NCBI GenBank assembly: GCA_965207665.1 | Contig: CBDBMV010000002.1 | Location: 62,001-126,000, forward strand | Reading direction: 5' to 3' | Source of the DNA: JAAXGX01 sp965207665 | GTDB taxonomy: Bacteria > Acidobacteriota > Vicinamibacteria > Vicinamibacterales > UBA8438 | Length of the DNA stretch: 64,000 nucleotides | Shown here: in pieces, positions 51,971-61,686 of the stretch | Position numbering within the stretch: position 1 is the first letter of the stretch | Layout of the letters: each line of letters opens with the position of its first letter | Notes under the pieces: generated by a model | Database searches by the model: none | Told to the model about the DNA's origin: nothing | Seen by the model: the letters and a program-made list of their open reading frames with translations, nothing else | Made by a program: the position numbers and the translations under genes

Positions 51971-52930
51971 CTAGCGACTGCCGGTTTCCGCCGCCTCCAG
52001 CGCACGCGCGCCGAGCAGGATGTTCTCCAATCCGTAGTTGCCCTCGTGGCAGGCATACTCGTATATCCCGCCTTCGAGGGTTGTCATCGGGATCGACGCC
52101 GTCCACGGCCGCGTGTATTCCTTGGGATCGGTCAGCGTGTACTGGTAGTCGATCGAGTTCTCGCCGGTCCGCGTGAAGCGCTCCACCAGACTCGTGGTCT
52201 CGGTGCCGCCGAAGACCGTACGGGCGCGTCCGTTCACGGGGCTGAAGTTGGTGGTCTCGACCACCAGCGTATCCCCCTCCCAGCGGCCGCGCGAGTCGCC
52301 CATCCACTGCCCGATGCGGGGGTCGGGGTGCGGGCGCCCGTCCAGGGGAATGATGCGCGAGTCGTGGATCATCTCCACGTAGATCACCACGTATCCCGGC
52401 GTCTGGAAGATCTGGTAGTTGTGGTTGTAGAAGCCGGGCATCATGGCGCCGGGCATCCCGCGGGAGATGCAGCGCTCGTACTCGTTGCGGTCTTCCGGGC
52501 CGGCCGCTTCCCGGTCGCGGTACGACTCGCGGGTGGGCCGGTAGGCCGCCTCCGCGGCCGTCAGCGGCAGCTTGCCGTCCGGCGGGTCGACGATGAGCGA
52601 CGTGCGCGCCATGTTCACGCCGCGCTCGACCCAGAAGTTGTTGTAGGAGCCGGTCTCGCCCGTGCCCGCCTCGATGCCACGCGCCTCGCGGGCGACGTCG
52701 GCCGCCGCGTCCCGGGATGCGCGCTCCTCGTCGGTAAGCAGCTCCCCGGCCTCCACGCTGTCCGGACGCTCCAGCGGGGTCTGCGTGGTGTTCGTCCAGA
52801 ATCCCTGCAGGTCGGGGTCGCCCCACGGGGTGCGGGGCGCCGACCAGCTACCCGCCTGAGCGGCTGCAGCAACCGGCGCGAGCGCCACGACCGTCGCCGC
52901 GCACAACGCTACGAGAATTCGGCAGGTCAT
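51971..52930 (-). CDS. Secreted CHEGNYG-family protein, copy 4
   Basis: 319 aa. GAGGG precedes ATG 52930 (MTCRILVAL). Motifs are TPWGDPDLQGFWTNTTQTPL, RCISRGMPGAMMPGFYNHNY, EMIHDSRIIPLDGRPH, GDSRGRWEGDTLVVETTNF, YTLTDPKEYTRPWTA and YACHEGNYGLEN. This is the RCISRGMPG subtype. It is third of three tandem paralogues and ends 10 bases before the selenoprotein start, so the two are almost surely cotranscribed. Confidence 0.82.
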   Translation of the reverse strand: MTCRILVALCAATVVALAPVAAAAQAGSWSAPRTPWGDPDLQGFWTNTTQTPLERPDSVEAGELLTDEERASRDAAADVAREARGIEAGTGETGSYNNFWVERGVNMARTSLIVDPPDGKLPLTAAEAAYRPTRESYRDREAAGPEDRNEYERCISRGMPGAMMPGFYNHNYQIFQTPGYVVIYVEMIHDSRIIPLDGRPHPDPRIGQWMGDSRGRWEGDTLVVETTNFSPVNGRARTVFGGTETTSLVERFTRTGENSIDYQYTLTDPKEYTRPWTASIPMTTLEGGIYEYACHEGNYGLENILLGARALEAAETGSR

Positions 52931-52953
52931 CTTTCCCTCCTCAACAGCCGGTA

Positions 52954-53922
52954 TCACCGGGACTGGCTGGCCGCCTGGGCCTGCTCGATGGCGCGCGCGC
53001 CCAGCAGGATGTTTTCCAGCCCGTAGTTGCCCTCGTGACAGGCGTACTCGTATATCCCGCCTTCGAGGGTGATCATCGGGATCGACGCGGTCCACGGCCG
53101 CGAGTACTCCGTGGGGTCGGTCACCGTGAACTCGTAGTCGATCGAGTTCTCGCCGGTCCGCGTGAATCGCTCCACCAGGCGCGTGGTCGGGTTGCCGCCG
53201 AAGACGGTCAGGCCGCGCCCGGTTATCGGGGCGAAGTTGGTGGTCTCGACGACCAGCGTATCGCCCTCCCAGTGGCCGCGCGAGTCGCCCATCCACTGGC
53301 CGATGCTGGCGTCGGGATGCGGGCGGCCGTCCAGGGGAATGATGCGGGAATCGTGGACCATCTCGACGTAGATGACGACGTATCCCGGTATCTGGAGGAT
53401 CTGGTAGTTGTGGTTGTAGAAGCCGGGCATCATGGAGCCCGGCATGCCGCGGCTGATGCAGCGCTCGTACAGGTTGCGGTCCTCCGGGCCGGCCGGCTCC
53501 CGGCTGCGGTACGAATTGCGGTCCGCGCGGCGGGCGATCTCCGCGGCCGTCAACGGGAGCTTGCCGTCAGGCGGGTCGATGATGAGCGACGTGCGCGCCA
53601 TGCGCACCCCGCGCTCGACCCAGAAGTTGTTATAGGAACCCGTCTCGCCCGTGCCGGGCTCGATGCCGCGGGCCTCCCGGGCGACGTCCCCGGCCGCGTC
53701 GCGCGACGCGCGTTCCTCGTCGGACAGCACGTCGCCCGCCGCCATGTCGTCCGGACGTTCCAGCGGGGTCGTCGTGGTGTTCGTCCAGAATCCCTGCAGG
53801 TCCGGGTCGCCCCACGGCGTGCGGGGCGCCGACCAGTTGTCCGCCTGGGCGGCTGCAGCGGCCGGCGCGAGCGCCACGACCGCCGCCACCGCGAATAACG
53901 CTACGAGAATCCGGCAGGTCAT
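52954..53922 (-). CDS. Secreted CHEGNYG-family protein, copy 5
   Basis: 322 aa. It shares the signal peptide start MTCRILVALFAV, and the same motif order as copy 4, with RCISRGMPGSMMPGFYNHNY and YACHEGNYGLEN. It lies 23 bases before copy 4 and 43 bases after copy 6. The high similarity of all three implies tandem duplication. Differences cluster near residues 60-75 and 140-150. Confidence 0.82.
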   Translation of the reverse strand: MTCRILVALFAVAAVVALAPAAAAAQADNWSAPRTPWGDPDLQGFWTNTTTTPLERPDDMAAGDVLSDEERASRDAAGDVAREARGIEPGTGETGSYNNFWVERGVRMARTSLIIDPPDGKLPLTAAEIARRADRNSYRSREPAGPEDRNLYERCISRGMPGSMMPGFYNHNYQILQIPGYVVIYVEMVHDSRIIPLDGRPHPDASIGQWMGDSRGHWEGDTLVVETTNFAPITGRGLTVFGGNPTTRLVERFTRTGENSIDYEFTVTDPTEYSRPWTASIPMITLEGGIYEYACHEGNYGLENILLGARAIEQAQAASQSR

Positions 53923-53965
53923 CTTTCCCTCCTCCTCGCACGCGCGGATTGCCGCCCGGCCCGGG

Positions 53966-54928
53966 TCACCGGGACTGGTTGGCGGCCGCCTCCAGGGCGC
54001 GCGCGCCCAGCAGGATGTTCTCCAGCCCGTAGTTGCCCTCGTGGCAGGCGTACTCGTATATCCCGCCTTCGAGGGTGGTCATCGGGATCGACGCCGTCCA
54101 CGGTCTCGTGTACTCCGCGGGGTCGGTCACCGTGAACTCGTAGTCGATCGAGTGCTCGCCGGTCCGCGTGAAGCGTTCCACCAGTCGCGCGCTCTCGTTG
54201 GCGCCGAAGATGCCAAGCGCCCGCTGGTTTACCTGAGTGACGTTGACGGTCTCGACCACCAGCGTGTCGCCCTCCCAGCGGCCGCGGGAATCCCCGAGCC
54301 ACTGCCGAATCTGCGGGTCGACGTGCGGACGTCCGTCCAGGGGGATGATGCGGGCATCGTGGACCATCTCGACATAGATGGCGACGTACCCCGGCGCCTG
54401 GAGGATCTGATAGTTGTGGTTGTAGAAGCCGGGCATCATGGCGCCCGGCATGCCGCGCGAGATGCACCGCTCGAACGCGCTGCGGTCCTCGGGACCGGCC
54501 GGCAACTGGTTCCGATACGCTTCGCGGCCCGCACGGCGCGTGGCCTCCGCCGGCGTCAGCGGCAGCTTCCCGTCCGGCGGGTCGACGATGAGCGACGCGC
54601 GTGCCATGCGCACCCCGCGCTCGACCCAGAAGTTGTTGTAGGAGCCGGTTTCGCCGGTACCCGGCTCGATGCCCCGCGCCTCGCGGGCGACGTCACCGGC
54701 GGTGTCCCGGGACGCGCGTTCCTCGTCGGAAAGCACATCTCCCGCCGCCACGTCGTCCGGCCGTTCCAGCGGCGTTGTGGTGGTGTTGGTCCAGAAACCC
54801 TGCAGGTCGGGGTCGCCCCACGGCGTGCGCGGCGCCGACCAGTTGCCCGCCTGACCCGCGACGCTCACCGGCGCCAGCAACGCGACCGCCGCCGCCGCGC
54901 AGATCGCTACGAGAATCCGGCAGGTCAT
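53966..54928 (-). CDS. Secreted CHEGNYG-family protein, copy 6
   Basis: 320 aa. Two ATGs (54931, 54928) follow GAGGAGGGG; I chose the second for better spacing and for the shared start MTCRILVAI. It has TPWGDPDLQGFWTNTTTTPLE, RCISRGMPGAMMPGFYNHNY, GDSRGRWEGDTLVVETVN and YACHEGNYGLEN. It is first in the operon of copies 6, 5, 4 and the selenoprotein. Confidence 0.82.
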   Translation of the reverse strand: MTCRILVAICAAAAVALLAPVSVAGQAGNWSAPRTPWGDPDLQGFWTNTTTTPLERPDDVAAGDVLSDEERASRDTAGDVAREARGIEPGTGETGSYNNFWVERGVRMARASLIVDPPDGKLPLTPAEATRRAGREAYRNQLPAGPEDRSAFERCISRGMPGAMMPGFYNHNYQILQAPGYVAIYVEMVHDARIIPLDGRPHVDPQIRQWLGDSRGRWEGDTLVVETVNVTQVNQRALGIFGANESARLVERFTRTGEHSIDYEFTVTDPAEYTRPWTASIPMTTLEGGIYEYACHEGNYGLENILLGARALEAAANQSR

Positions 54929-55045
54929 CATCCCCTCCTCACGCTTCCCGTACGCGGTTACTGGGCATGATGGATCAGGACCCAATCGCAAGCAAGGATT
55001 AGCGGCCGGTCGCCGGCAGAAATCCGGCGCTGGTCCGACGGGAAC

Positions 55046-56263
55046 TCAAGCCGCCGCCCGCACCGGCAGGTTCTCCAGGCCGCGCAGGACGACGCTGGTG
55101 CGGTACGCGGGCCGGTCGGACACCAGGCCGAGCGACGGATAGCGCTCCAGCAGCACCTCGATGGCGACGCGCCCTTCGAGGCGCGCGAGCGGCGCGCCGA
55201 GGCAGAAGTGGATGCCGCGGCCGAACGCCACGTGGTTGTTCTCGCGGCGCCCGACGTCGAGCTGGTCGGGATGGTCGAACACGGCCGGATCGCGGTTGGC
55301 GGCGCCGTTCAGCAGCAGGACGTTGTCGTCGCGCCGCAGCGGGATGCCGTTCACCTCGGTGTCCTCGAGCACCAGCCGCAGCGTGGCCTGCACGGGCGAG
55401 TCGTAGCGCAGCAGCTCCTCCACCGCCACGGGAATCCCGGCGGGGTCCTCCCGCAGGGTCTGGAGCTGCTCCGGATGCTGCAGCAGCGCGAGCATGCCGT
55501 TGCCGATCAGGTTGGTGGTGGTCTCGTTGCCGGCCACCAGCAGCAGCCGCAGCATGGCGAGCATCTCGCGCTCGGTGAGCCGATCCCCCTCCTCCTCGAC
55601 GTGGACGAGCGCACTGATGATGTCGTCGCGCGGCTCCCCGCGCCGCGCCTGGATGATCGACCGGAAGTACCCGTTGAGCGACTCGCTGGCCTCGTTGGCG
55701 ATGCGCAGCGTCCGCGCGTCGATAAGCGGCTCGAGGATGCGGGCGCGCCGGTTCGACCATTCCCGGAACTGCGCGCGTTCTTCCGGCGGCACACCCAGCA
55801 TCTCGGCGATGACCATGACCGGGAGCGGGTTGGCGAGCCCCTCCATCAGGTCGAAGCCGGCGGGGTCCTCGGCGGCGTCGAGCAGCTCGTGCGCCATCTC
55901 CCGGATGCGCGGCTCGAGCGCGGCCACAGCCTTCGGGGTGAACGCCTTGTTGACGAGCGTGCGCAGGCGGGTATGGTCCGGCGGGTCCAGGAACAGGATG
56001 GTCGGATCCGGCATCTGCGGCAGCGAGCTGCGGCGGCGGCGCGCCGGGTCGCGCTTGCGCTGGTCGCTCGAGAAGCGCCGGAAGTCGCGCAGCACGGCGT
56101 CCACCTCGGCGTGGCGGCTGAAGATCCACACGTCCATCAGCCGGCTGTGGTGCACGGGGTCCCGGGTGCGCAGCCGGTCGTAGAACGGATACGGGTTGCG
56201 CGCCATGTGGGCGGCCAGCGGGTTGTAGGCCACGCCGGTGCGCCAGCGCTCCGGCGCCAGCAT
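55046..56263 (-). CDS. Cytochrome P450
   Basis: 405 aa from ATG 56263 (a GTG at 56278 is possible). The I-helix LLLVAGNETTTNLIGNG, the K-helix EELLR, and the haem loop AFGRGIHFCLGAPLARLE with the Cys ligand are all intact. It is a soluble bacterial class I-type P450; no ferredoxin or reductase is nearby. It follows the NHL protein gene by 53 bases and may be in its operon. Confidence 0.92.
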   Translation of the reverse strand: MLAPERWRTGVAYNPLAAHMARNPYPFYDRLRTRDPVHHSRLMDVWIFSRHAEVDAVLRDFRRFSSDQRKRDPARRRRSSLPQMPDPTILFLDPPDHTRLRTLVNKAFTPKAVAALEPRIREMAHELLDAAEDPAGFDLMEGLANPLPVMVIAEMLGVPPEERAQFREWSNRRARILEPLIDARTLRIANEASESLNGYFRSIIQARRGEPRDDIISALVHVEEEGDRLTEREMLAMLRLLLVAGNETTTNLIGNGMLALLQHPEQLQTLREDPAGIPVAVEELLRYDSPVQATLRLVLEDTEVNGIPLRRDDNVLLLNGAANRDPAVFDHPDQLDVGRRENNHVAFGRGIHFCLGAPLARLEGRVAIEVLLERYPSLGLVSDRPAYRTSVVLRGLENLPVRAAA

Positions 56264-56316
56264 GACGCTGGCGAGCACGGACTGCAGTCTGCGGCGGAGC
56301 AAGGCCGGCTCTCCCG

Positions 56317-57504
56317 TCAGCCCCCGACCCGGGTGAACTTCTGGTTGCGGCGGCCGCCGGCCGTCTCGGCCAGGTACAGGTCGCCGTGGGAGTCGGCCAC
56401 GATGGTGTGCACGAAGGTGAACTCGCCGGCCATGTGGCCGGAGCGGCCGAAGCTGCCCACGATGTCGCCGCTCTCGCGCTCCAGGATCCAGATGCGGTTG
56501 CTGCCGAGGTCGACGACGAACATGTGCCGCTGCTCGGGGTCGCGCGACAGCTCGATGTCGGTGGCCCGCAGCGTTGCCTCGCCGTAGGCGGGCGGATCGA
56601 TCGGGATGATCCGCTCCAGGTTGCCCACGCGGTCGAACACCTGGATGCGGTTCTGGCCGCGGTCGCAGGCATAGACCAAGCCGTCGTTGCCGAGCACGAC
56701 GCAGTGCGGATGCCCGCCGCCGGTTTCGACGAACTGCCCCTCGCCGCTGCCAGCCGAGCCCCACTGGCGCAGGTAGTTGCCCTCGGCGTCGAACACCACC
56801 ATGCGGTGGTTGCCGTAGCCGTCCGCCACGTAGACCGAGCCCCGCTGGCCGGTGACCGGGTCCGGCTCCGGGTCGACCGCGATGTCGGCCGGGGCGTTCA
56901 GCAGCGTGCGGCTCGTGTTATTGCCCGGCTCGCCGCAGGTGGGATACGGCGCGTTCGGACGCAGCGTGGGCGGGCCGTCGCACAGCCCCTTGGTGCCGAT
57001 CTGCAGCAGCATCCGCGAGCCGTCGTTCGTCCACTTCTGGACCACGCCGTCGGAGTTGCCGGCGATCCAGATGTTGTCCATGTGGTCGACGAAGCAGCCG
57101 TGGATGCCGTGCGGCAGCGTCGCGGCCGCGCCGTCCTCGGTCAGCGTCGGGTCGCCCCAACTGTCGGACACATTCCCCTCGCGGTCGTAGATGACCACGG
57201 GCGGCGACGGGATCGACTGGTCGCCCTCCTGGGCCAGCAGGCCGTTGGGCAGGAAGCCGCGGTTGACGGTGACGATGCGGTCGCGCGAGTCCACGCAGCT
57301 CGCGCCCACCATGCCGGTCACCCACAGGCGCTCCAGCCCGTCGGCGCCCGTCTCGGTGGGCAGCGGCTTGGGCCAGAACGGGTCGACGCGGTAGCTGGGC
57401 GCCCCGCCGCTCTGCGCCGCCGGCAGCGCCAGCAGCAGCGCGCCGCCGACCAGGACCATGGACAGACCGACCGCAATTCGCGCCGATGTTCTCTTGGGCA
57501 TCAC
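56317..57504 (-). CDS. Secreted NHL-repeat beta-propeller protein
   Basis: 395 aa. A signal peptide ends LPAAQS. Six-bladed NHL repeats are visible (NIWIAGNSDGVVQKW, VYVADGYGNHRMVVFDAEG, VYACDRGQNRIQVFDRVG, MFVVDLGSNRIWILERESG, LYLAETAGGRRNQKF). The pattern is like peptidyl-hydroxyglycine lyase-like bacterial proteins, but ligand residues were not checked. It is probably periplasmic. Confidence 0.8.
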   Translation of the reverse strand: MMPKRTSARIAVGLSMVLVGGALLLALPAAQSGGAPSYRVDPFWPKPLPTETGADGLERLWVTGMVGASCVDSRDRIVTVNRGFLPNGLLAQEGDQSIPSPPVVIYDREGNVSDSWGDPTLTEDGAAATLPHGIHGCFVDHMDNIWIAGNSDGVVQKWTNDGSRMLLQIGTKGLCDGPPTLRPNAPYPTCGEPGNNTSRTLLNAPADIAVDPEPDPVTGQRGSVYVADGYGNHRMVVFDAEGNYLRQWGSAGSGEGQFVETGGGHPHCVVLGNDGLVYACDRGQNRIQVFDRVGNLERIIPIDPPAYGEATLRATDIELSRDPEQRHMFVVDLGSNRIWILERESGDIVGSFGRSGHMAGEFTFVHTIVADSHGDLYLAETAGGRRNQKFTRVGG

Positions 57505-57546
57505 GCCCGTATCTTACTCCCGTAGAATTCGGTGCGTGGAGGCCGC

Positions 57547-58164
57547 ATGAAGATACCGTCGAGCGCCTGGACAGCCCTTATCCTCTGCGTCGCCGCCGCG
57601 GCAACGCTTGCGCAGGAGCAGCGCATCGCCAGCCCGGCGGGCCGCTCGGCCACCCAAGTGGGCGGCACGTACGACGAGCGCGCGGGATACGTCGGCGGAC
57701 GGTGGATCGAGATCACCTACGGCCGGCCGATCCGGCGCGGCCGCGACCTGTTCGGCCCCGACGACTACCGCGAGTTCCTCAACGACGGCGCGCCCCTCTG
57801 GCGCGCGGGCGCCAACACGACGACCCAGCTCATCACCGAGGCGCCGCTGACCTTCGGCGGCCAGACGATCGAGCCCGGCACGTACACCGTCTTCATCGAC
57901 CTGGCCACCGACCCGTGGACGTTTGTCGTCTCCACCTGGGCGGCGCAGCAGGAATACGACTTCGAGAACAAGGAGGCGCTCTTCGGCGCCTACTACTACA
58001 CGCCGGACAAGGATGTGGTGCGGACGCCGATGCGGCAGGAGACGTCAACCTACACACACGACCAGCTCTCGTGGCAGTTCCTCGACGTGAGCGCCGGCGG
58101 CGGCCGGCTGGCGCTGTTCTGGGAAGAGGTGATCGCGTCCGTGGCGTTCACCGTCGGGGAGTGA
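57547..58164 (+). CDS. DUF2911 family exported protein
   Basis: 205 aa. GGAGG four bases upstream marks ATG 57547. A signal peptide is followed by IEITYGRPIRRGRDLFG, LWRAGANTTTQLI, TFGGQTIEPGTYTVFIDL, the family signature. DUF2911 proteins are small secreted beta proteins common in Acidobacteria and Bacteroidetes with no known function. Confidence 0.8.
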   Translation: MKIPSSAWTALILCVAAAATLAQEQRIASPAGRSATQVGGTYDERAGYVGGRWIEITYGRPIRRGRDLFGPDDYREFLNDGAPLWRAGANTTTQLITEAPLTFGGQTIEPGTYTVFIDLATDPWTFVVSTWAAQQEYDFENKEALFGAYYYTPDKDVVRTPMRQETSTYTHDQLSWQFLDVSAGGGRLALFWEEVIASVAFTVGE

Positions 58165-58173
58165 CCGCCGGCC

Positions 58174-58842
58174 TCAGGGCTCCCGCAGGATGAGCACGTC
58201 TTCGAGCGGCTTGCGGCGCAGGTCGGGCACCTGCGCGCCGGCCGCGGGATAGCCGACCGGCATCAGCAGGCACGCCGTCTCGTTGGCGGGTCGCTCCAGG
58301 ATCTCCCGCAGGAAGCCCATCGGGCTGGGTGTGTGCGTCAGCGCCACCAGCCCGGCCTGGTGCACCGCGGTCAGGAACATGCCCGCCGCGATGCCGACCG
58401 ACTCGGCCACGTAGTAGTGGCGGACGTGCTCGCCGTCCGGCCCCACGCCGTGGTTCTGACGGAACAGCACCACCAGCCAGGGCGCGATTTCGAGGAACGG
58501 CTTGTGCTCGTCCGTGCCCAGCGGCTCCAGCGCGCGCAACCATTCGTCGGGCATCCGCCCGCTGTAGTTTTCCTGCTCCTCGCGCTCGGCGGCGACGCGG
58601 ATGCGGCGCTTGATCTCCGGGTCCGAGACCGCGACGAACGTCCACGGCTGGCGGTGCGCGCCGGAAGGCGCCGTGGACGCCGCACGCACGAGCTCCTCGA
58701 TCACGTCGGCCGGCACCGGCTCGGGACTGAAGTCGCGCACCGTGCGGCGCCGGTTCATTTCCTCGTAGAAGCGGCGCGCCCGCGCGGCGACGTCCGCCTC
58801 CTCCGGCTTCTCGTACCGCAGCGGGATCATTCTGGGCTTCAT
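58174..58842 (-). CDS. Nitroreductase-family flavoenzyme, iodotyrosine deiodinase-like
   Basis: 222 aa. MNRRRTVRDFS, PSGAHRQPWTFVAVSDPE, KPFLEIAPWLVVLFRQ, YYVAESVGIAAGMFL and LTHTPSPMGFLREIL are characteristic of the IYD branch of nitroreductases, FMN enzymes that remove halogens reductively from halotyrosines. The bacterial homologues share the active-site lid sequence (NYSGRMPDEWL). Halophenol or halotyrosine substrate is inferred. It is convergent with the DUF2911 gene. Confidence 0.82.
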   Translation of the reverse strand: MKPRMIPLRYEKPEEADVAARARRFYEEMNRRRTVRDFSPEPVPADVIEELVRAASTAPSGAHRQPWTFVAVSDPEIKRRIRVAAEREEQENYSGRMPDEWLRALEPLGTDEHKPFLEIAPWLVVLFRQNHGVGPDGEHVRHYYVAESVGIAAGMFLTAVHQAGLVALTHTPSPMGFLREILERPANETACLLMPVGYPAAGAQVPDLRRKPLEDVLILREP

Positions 58843-58918
58843 GACAGGTTGCGCGCGCCGCCCTCGTGGGCGATCATCGTCCATACTCGCGTAGCGGGCA
58901 ACGAACCGGGAGGACGGG

Positions 58919-59890
58919 ATGCGCAGTCGAACACTCGCGGCGTTCGCGGCCGGGCTGATTGTCATCGGTTGGGGCGCGACGGCGGTCGCACAGGACACCG
59001 CGGCCGGCGCCTGGACGCCGCCCCGCACGCCGGACGGCCACCCCGACATCCAGGGCATCTGGACCAACTACGACAACACGCCGTTCGAGACGCCTGACGA
59101 CGCGGACCTGGAACGCCTTGCGCCGCTCGCCTACTGGTTCCCGGGCACGAACGACCCGGACCGCCTGCGCGCGGCCGCGGCCCGCCCCAGGCAGGACGGC
59201 CAGCGGATCGGGTTCGCGGACGGCCCGTCCGCCGCGCTGCGCAATGCGCCGCGCCGGTCGATGGTGGTCGACCCGCCGAGCGGACGGGTGCCGGTGCGTC
59301 CGGAGGCCGAGGCGACACGCGACTACAACCTCGTCAACCTGACCGATTCCTGGCTGAACCACACGCCGTGGGAGCGCTGCATCACGCGCGGCGTGCCCGG
59401 CGGCATCTTCCCGGGCGGCTACGGCGCCGGCTACCAGATCCTGCAATCGTCCGCCTTCGTGGTGATCTACTACGAGATGATCCACGAGGCCCGCATCATC
59501 CCGCTCGACCGCCCGCACCTGCCGGGCGACATCCGGCAGTGGAACGGCGACCCGCGCGGCCGCTGGGAGGGCGACACGCTGGTGATCGAGACGATCAACT
59601 ACAACGACAAGGGAACCATCGGCACGAACATCGCCACGCGCGCCATCCGCGGCCTCCCACAGACCGAGGCGCTGCACCTGGTGGAGCGCCTCACGCCGTC
59701 CGGGCCCGACACGATCGACTACGAAGTGACGATCGACGATCCCGGCTCGTTCACCCGCACCTGGACCGTGGCCATGCCGCTGAACCGGGACCCGACGTAC
59801 CAGATATACGAGTACGCCTGCCACGAAGGGAACTACGGCCTGGTGAACAGCCTCAGCGCCGGGCGCGCCGAAGACGCGGCTGCACGCTAG
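58919..59890 (+). CDS. Secreted CHEGNYG-family protein, copy 7 (divergent)
   Basis: 323 aa. GGGAGGA precedes ATG 58919; the signal peptide ends AVAQD. The opening is RTPDGHPDIQGIWTNYDNTP rather than WGDPDLQG. RCITRGVPGGIFPGGYG, EMIHEARIIPLD, GRWEGDTLVIETINY and YACHEGNYGLVN are kept. Its stop codon overlaps the convergent TolB-like gene by four bases. Confidence 0.8.
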   Translation: MRSRTLAAFAAGLIVIGWGATAVAQDTAAGAWTPPRTPDGHPDIQGIWTNYDNTPFETPDDADLERLAPLAYWFPGTNDPDRLRAAAARPRQDGQRIGFADGPSAALRNAPRRSMVVDPPSGRVPVRPEAEATRDYNLVNLTDSWLNHTPWERCITRGVPGGIFPGGYGAGYQILQSSAFVVIYYEMIHEARIIPLDRPHLPGDIRQWNGDPRGRWEGDTLVIETINYNDKGTIGTNIATRAIRGLPQTEALHLVERLTPSGPDTIDYEVTIDDPGSFTRTWTVAMPLNRDPTYQIYEYACHEGNYGLVNSLSAGRAEDAAAR

Positions 59891-61686
59891 TTTCCGGGCG
59901 CCGCCGGCTGCCAGGCGGGGGTGCCCTCTTCCCAGCGGTTGTCGGTCAGCGCGCGCTGGTCCGAGCCGTCGGCGTTCATGATGAACAGCTCGCCGTAGGG
60001 CTGCGGGATGTCCGACATCGGCGCCTCGTCCTTGAAGCCGTAGCGCGAGCTGCTGAACAGGATGTGCGCGCCGTCGGCCGACCACGCGGGGTGCGAGTCG
60101 TTGCCCGGCGAGGTGGTCAGCCGCCGCACGTCGCTGCCGTCGGGCCGCATGGTGTAAATGTCGAACTCGTCGTCCGCCAGCCGGCTGAAGACGATGCGGT
60201 CACCGCGCGGCGACCAGACTGGGAAATTGTCGTAGCCGGTCGTCAGCGTCCGCACCTTGCCGTCCTTCAGGCTGACGATGCGCAGGCCGCCCGCCGTGTC
60301 GCTCCAGTAGCGGTACACCACCTCGTCGCCGGCGGGCGAGAAGCTGGGGAACCCGGCGTTGCCCTCTCCCGTGGTGAGCACCCGGCCGTCGGAGCCGTCC
60401 GCGCGCACCATCATCAGGTGCGCCGGGCGCGTGCGCGCCAGGAAGTAGTTGCCGACGCCAAACACGATCCACTCCCCGTCGGCCGACCACTGCGGCGCGA
60501 GCGCCGAGCCCTCGGCGCGGAAGATGCGCCGCGGGTCCGTCCCGTCGGTATTCCAGACCGCCAGCCCGGTGCGGTCGTCCGGGCGCCCGCGCCCGGTCCG
60601 CTCGCTCACGACCAGGTGCCTGCCGTCGGGCGACACCGCCGGGAAGCCGCTGGCGTACACCAGCTCGTAGCCCGGCTCGGCGGCCGCGATCACCTCTCCG
60701 GGTGAGCGCGGCGCCGCGATGGTTTCGATCGGCCCCTGCTGGTACACGACACGGCGGCCGTCGTGCGACCACGACGGGTTGCCGATGTCGCCCTCGCTGC
60801 CGGTCTCGCCGGAGCTGAACGCGAGCGCGGCCTGCCTTCCCGACTTGGCGAGCCAGGCGATGCGGTTGCGGTCCAGGAACTGGGGCGACAGCTTCATGCC
60901 GCGGCCCGCGGCGTGCTCGGTGCGCTCGCCGGTGGCGACGTCGACGGACACGATGCGCGAGTGCACGCCGGCCTGCAAGGGCAGCCAGCGCGCGTTGAAC
61001 GTGTCGGCCACGTCCAGCTCGTAGTAGACGATGCGGCGGCCGTCGTCCGACCACTTTGGAGAGCCGGCCAGGCGGCCCTGCGGCGAGATCCGGCGCACGT
61101 CCTTCCCGTCCGCGCCCATCACGTACACGGCCGCCGGGTGGACGTGCTCCCAGCGTCCCTCCGCCTTCGGGAAGCCGCCGCCGCGGTCTGACGAGAACGC
61201 CAGCATCTCGCCGTCGGGCGACCAGCTCGGCCGGAAGTCGCCGCCCGGCACGTCCGTTACGTTGCGCACCGTGCCGGTCGCCAGCTCCAGGACGTGGATG
61301 TCGGTGGAGCCGCGCGCGCGGGTGGAGACGAACGCCAGCCGTCCGCCGTCCGGAGACAGCGCCGCCTGGTCGTCGAAGGCCGGGTCGTCGGTCAGCCGCT
61401 CCATGCCGAGCCCGTCGGTGCGCACGCGGAAGATGTCGGCCGAGCCGTAGCGCTCGGACGTGAACACCACCCACTCGCCGTCGTGGGAGAACGACGCGTT
61501 GTAGTCGCGGTCTGTGCCGGCCAACAGCTTGCGGGGATCCGAGCCGTCCGCTTCCGCGATGTAGAGGACCGAGCGCGTCGGGCTCCACTGGTCGACGAAG
61601 ATGCGGGCCTTCTCCTCCGCCGCGGCCGGGGCGGCGCAGGCCAGGAGCAGCAGCGCCGCCAGCTTGCTCGCGGATGTGCGGTTCAT
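59887..61686 (-). CDS. Secreted TolB-like (PD40/WD40) beta-propeller protein
   Basis: 599 aa. A signal peptide (MNRTSASKLAALLLLACAAP) precedes many PD40 blades: FSHDGEWVVFTSERYGSADI, LSPDGGRLAFVSTRARGST, WSPDGEMLAFSSDRGG and WSADGAHILFSSSRYG. Two propellers are probable. TolB-like propellers bind peptides or polysaccharides; no catalytic domain follows, so it is likely a binding or scaffold protein. Confidence 0.85.
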   Translation of the reverse strand: MNRTSASKLAALLLLACAAPAAAEEKARIFVDQWSPTRSVLYIAEADGSDPRKLLAGTDRDYNASFSHDGEWVVFTSERYGSADIFRVRTDGLGMERLTDDPAFDDQAALSPDGGRLAFVSTRARGSTDIHVLELATGTVRNVTDVPGGDFRPSWSPDGEMLAFSSDRGGGFPKAEGRWEHVHPAAVYVMGADGKDVRRISPQGRLAGSPKWSDDGRRIVYYELDVADTFNARWLPLQAGVHSRIVSVDVATGERTEHAAGRGMKLSPQFLDRNRIAWLAKSGRQAALAFSSGETGSEGDIGNPSWSHDGRRVVYQQGPIETIAAPRSPGEVIAAAEPGYELVYASGFPAVSPDGRHLVVSERTGRGRPDDRTGLAVWNTDGTDPRRIFRAEGSALAPQWSADGEWIVFGVGNYFLARTRPAHLMMVRADGSDGRVLTTGEGNAGFPSFSPAGDEVVYRYWSDTAGGLRIVSLKDGKVRTLTTGYDNFPVWSPRGDRIVFSRLADDEFDIYTMRPDGSDVRRLTTSPGNDSHPAWSADGAHILFSSSRYGFKDEAPMSDIPQPYGELFIMNADGSDQRALTDNRWEEGTPAWQPAAPGN

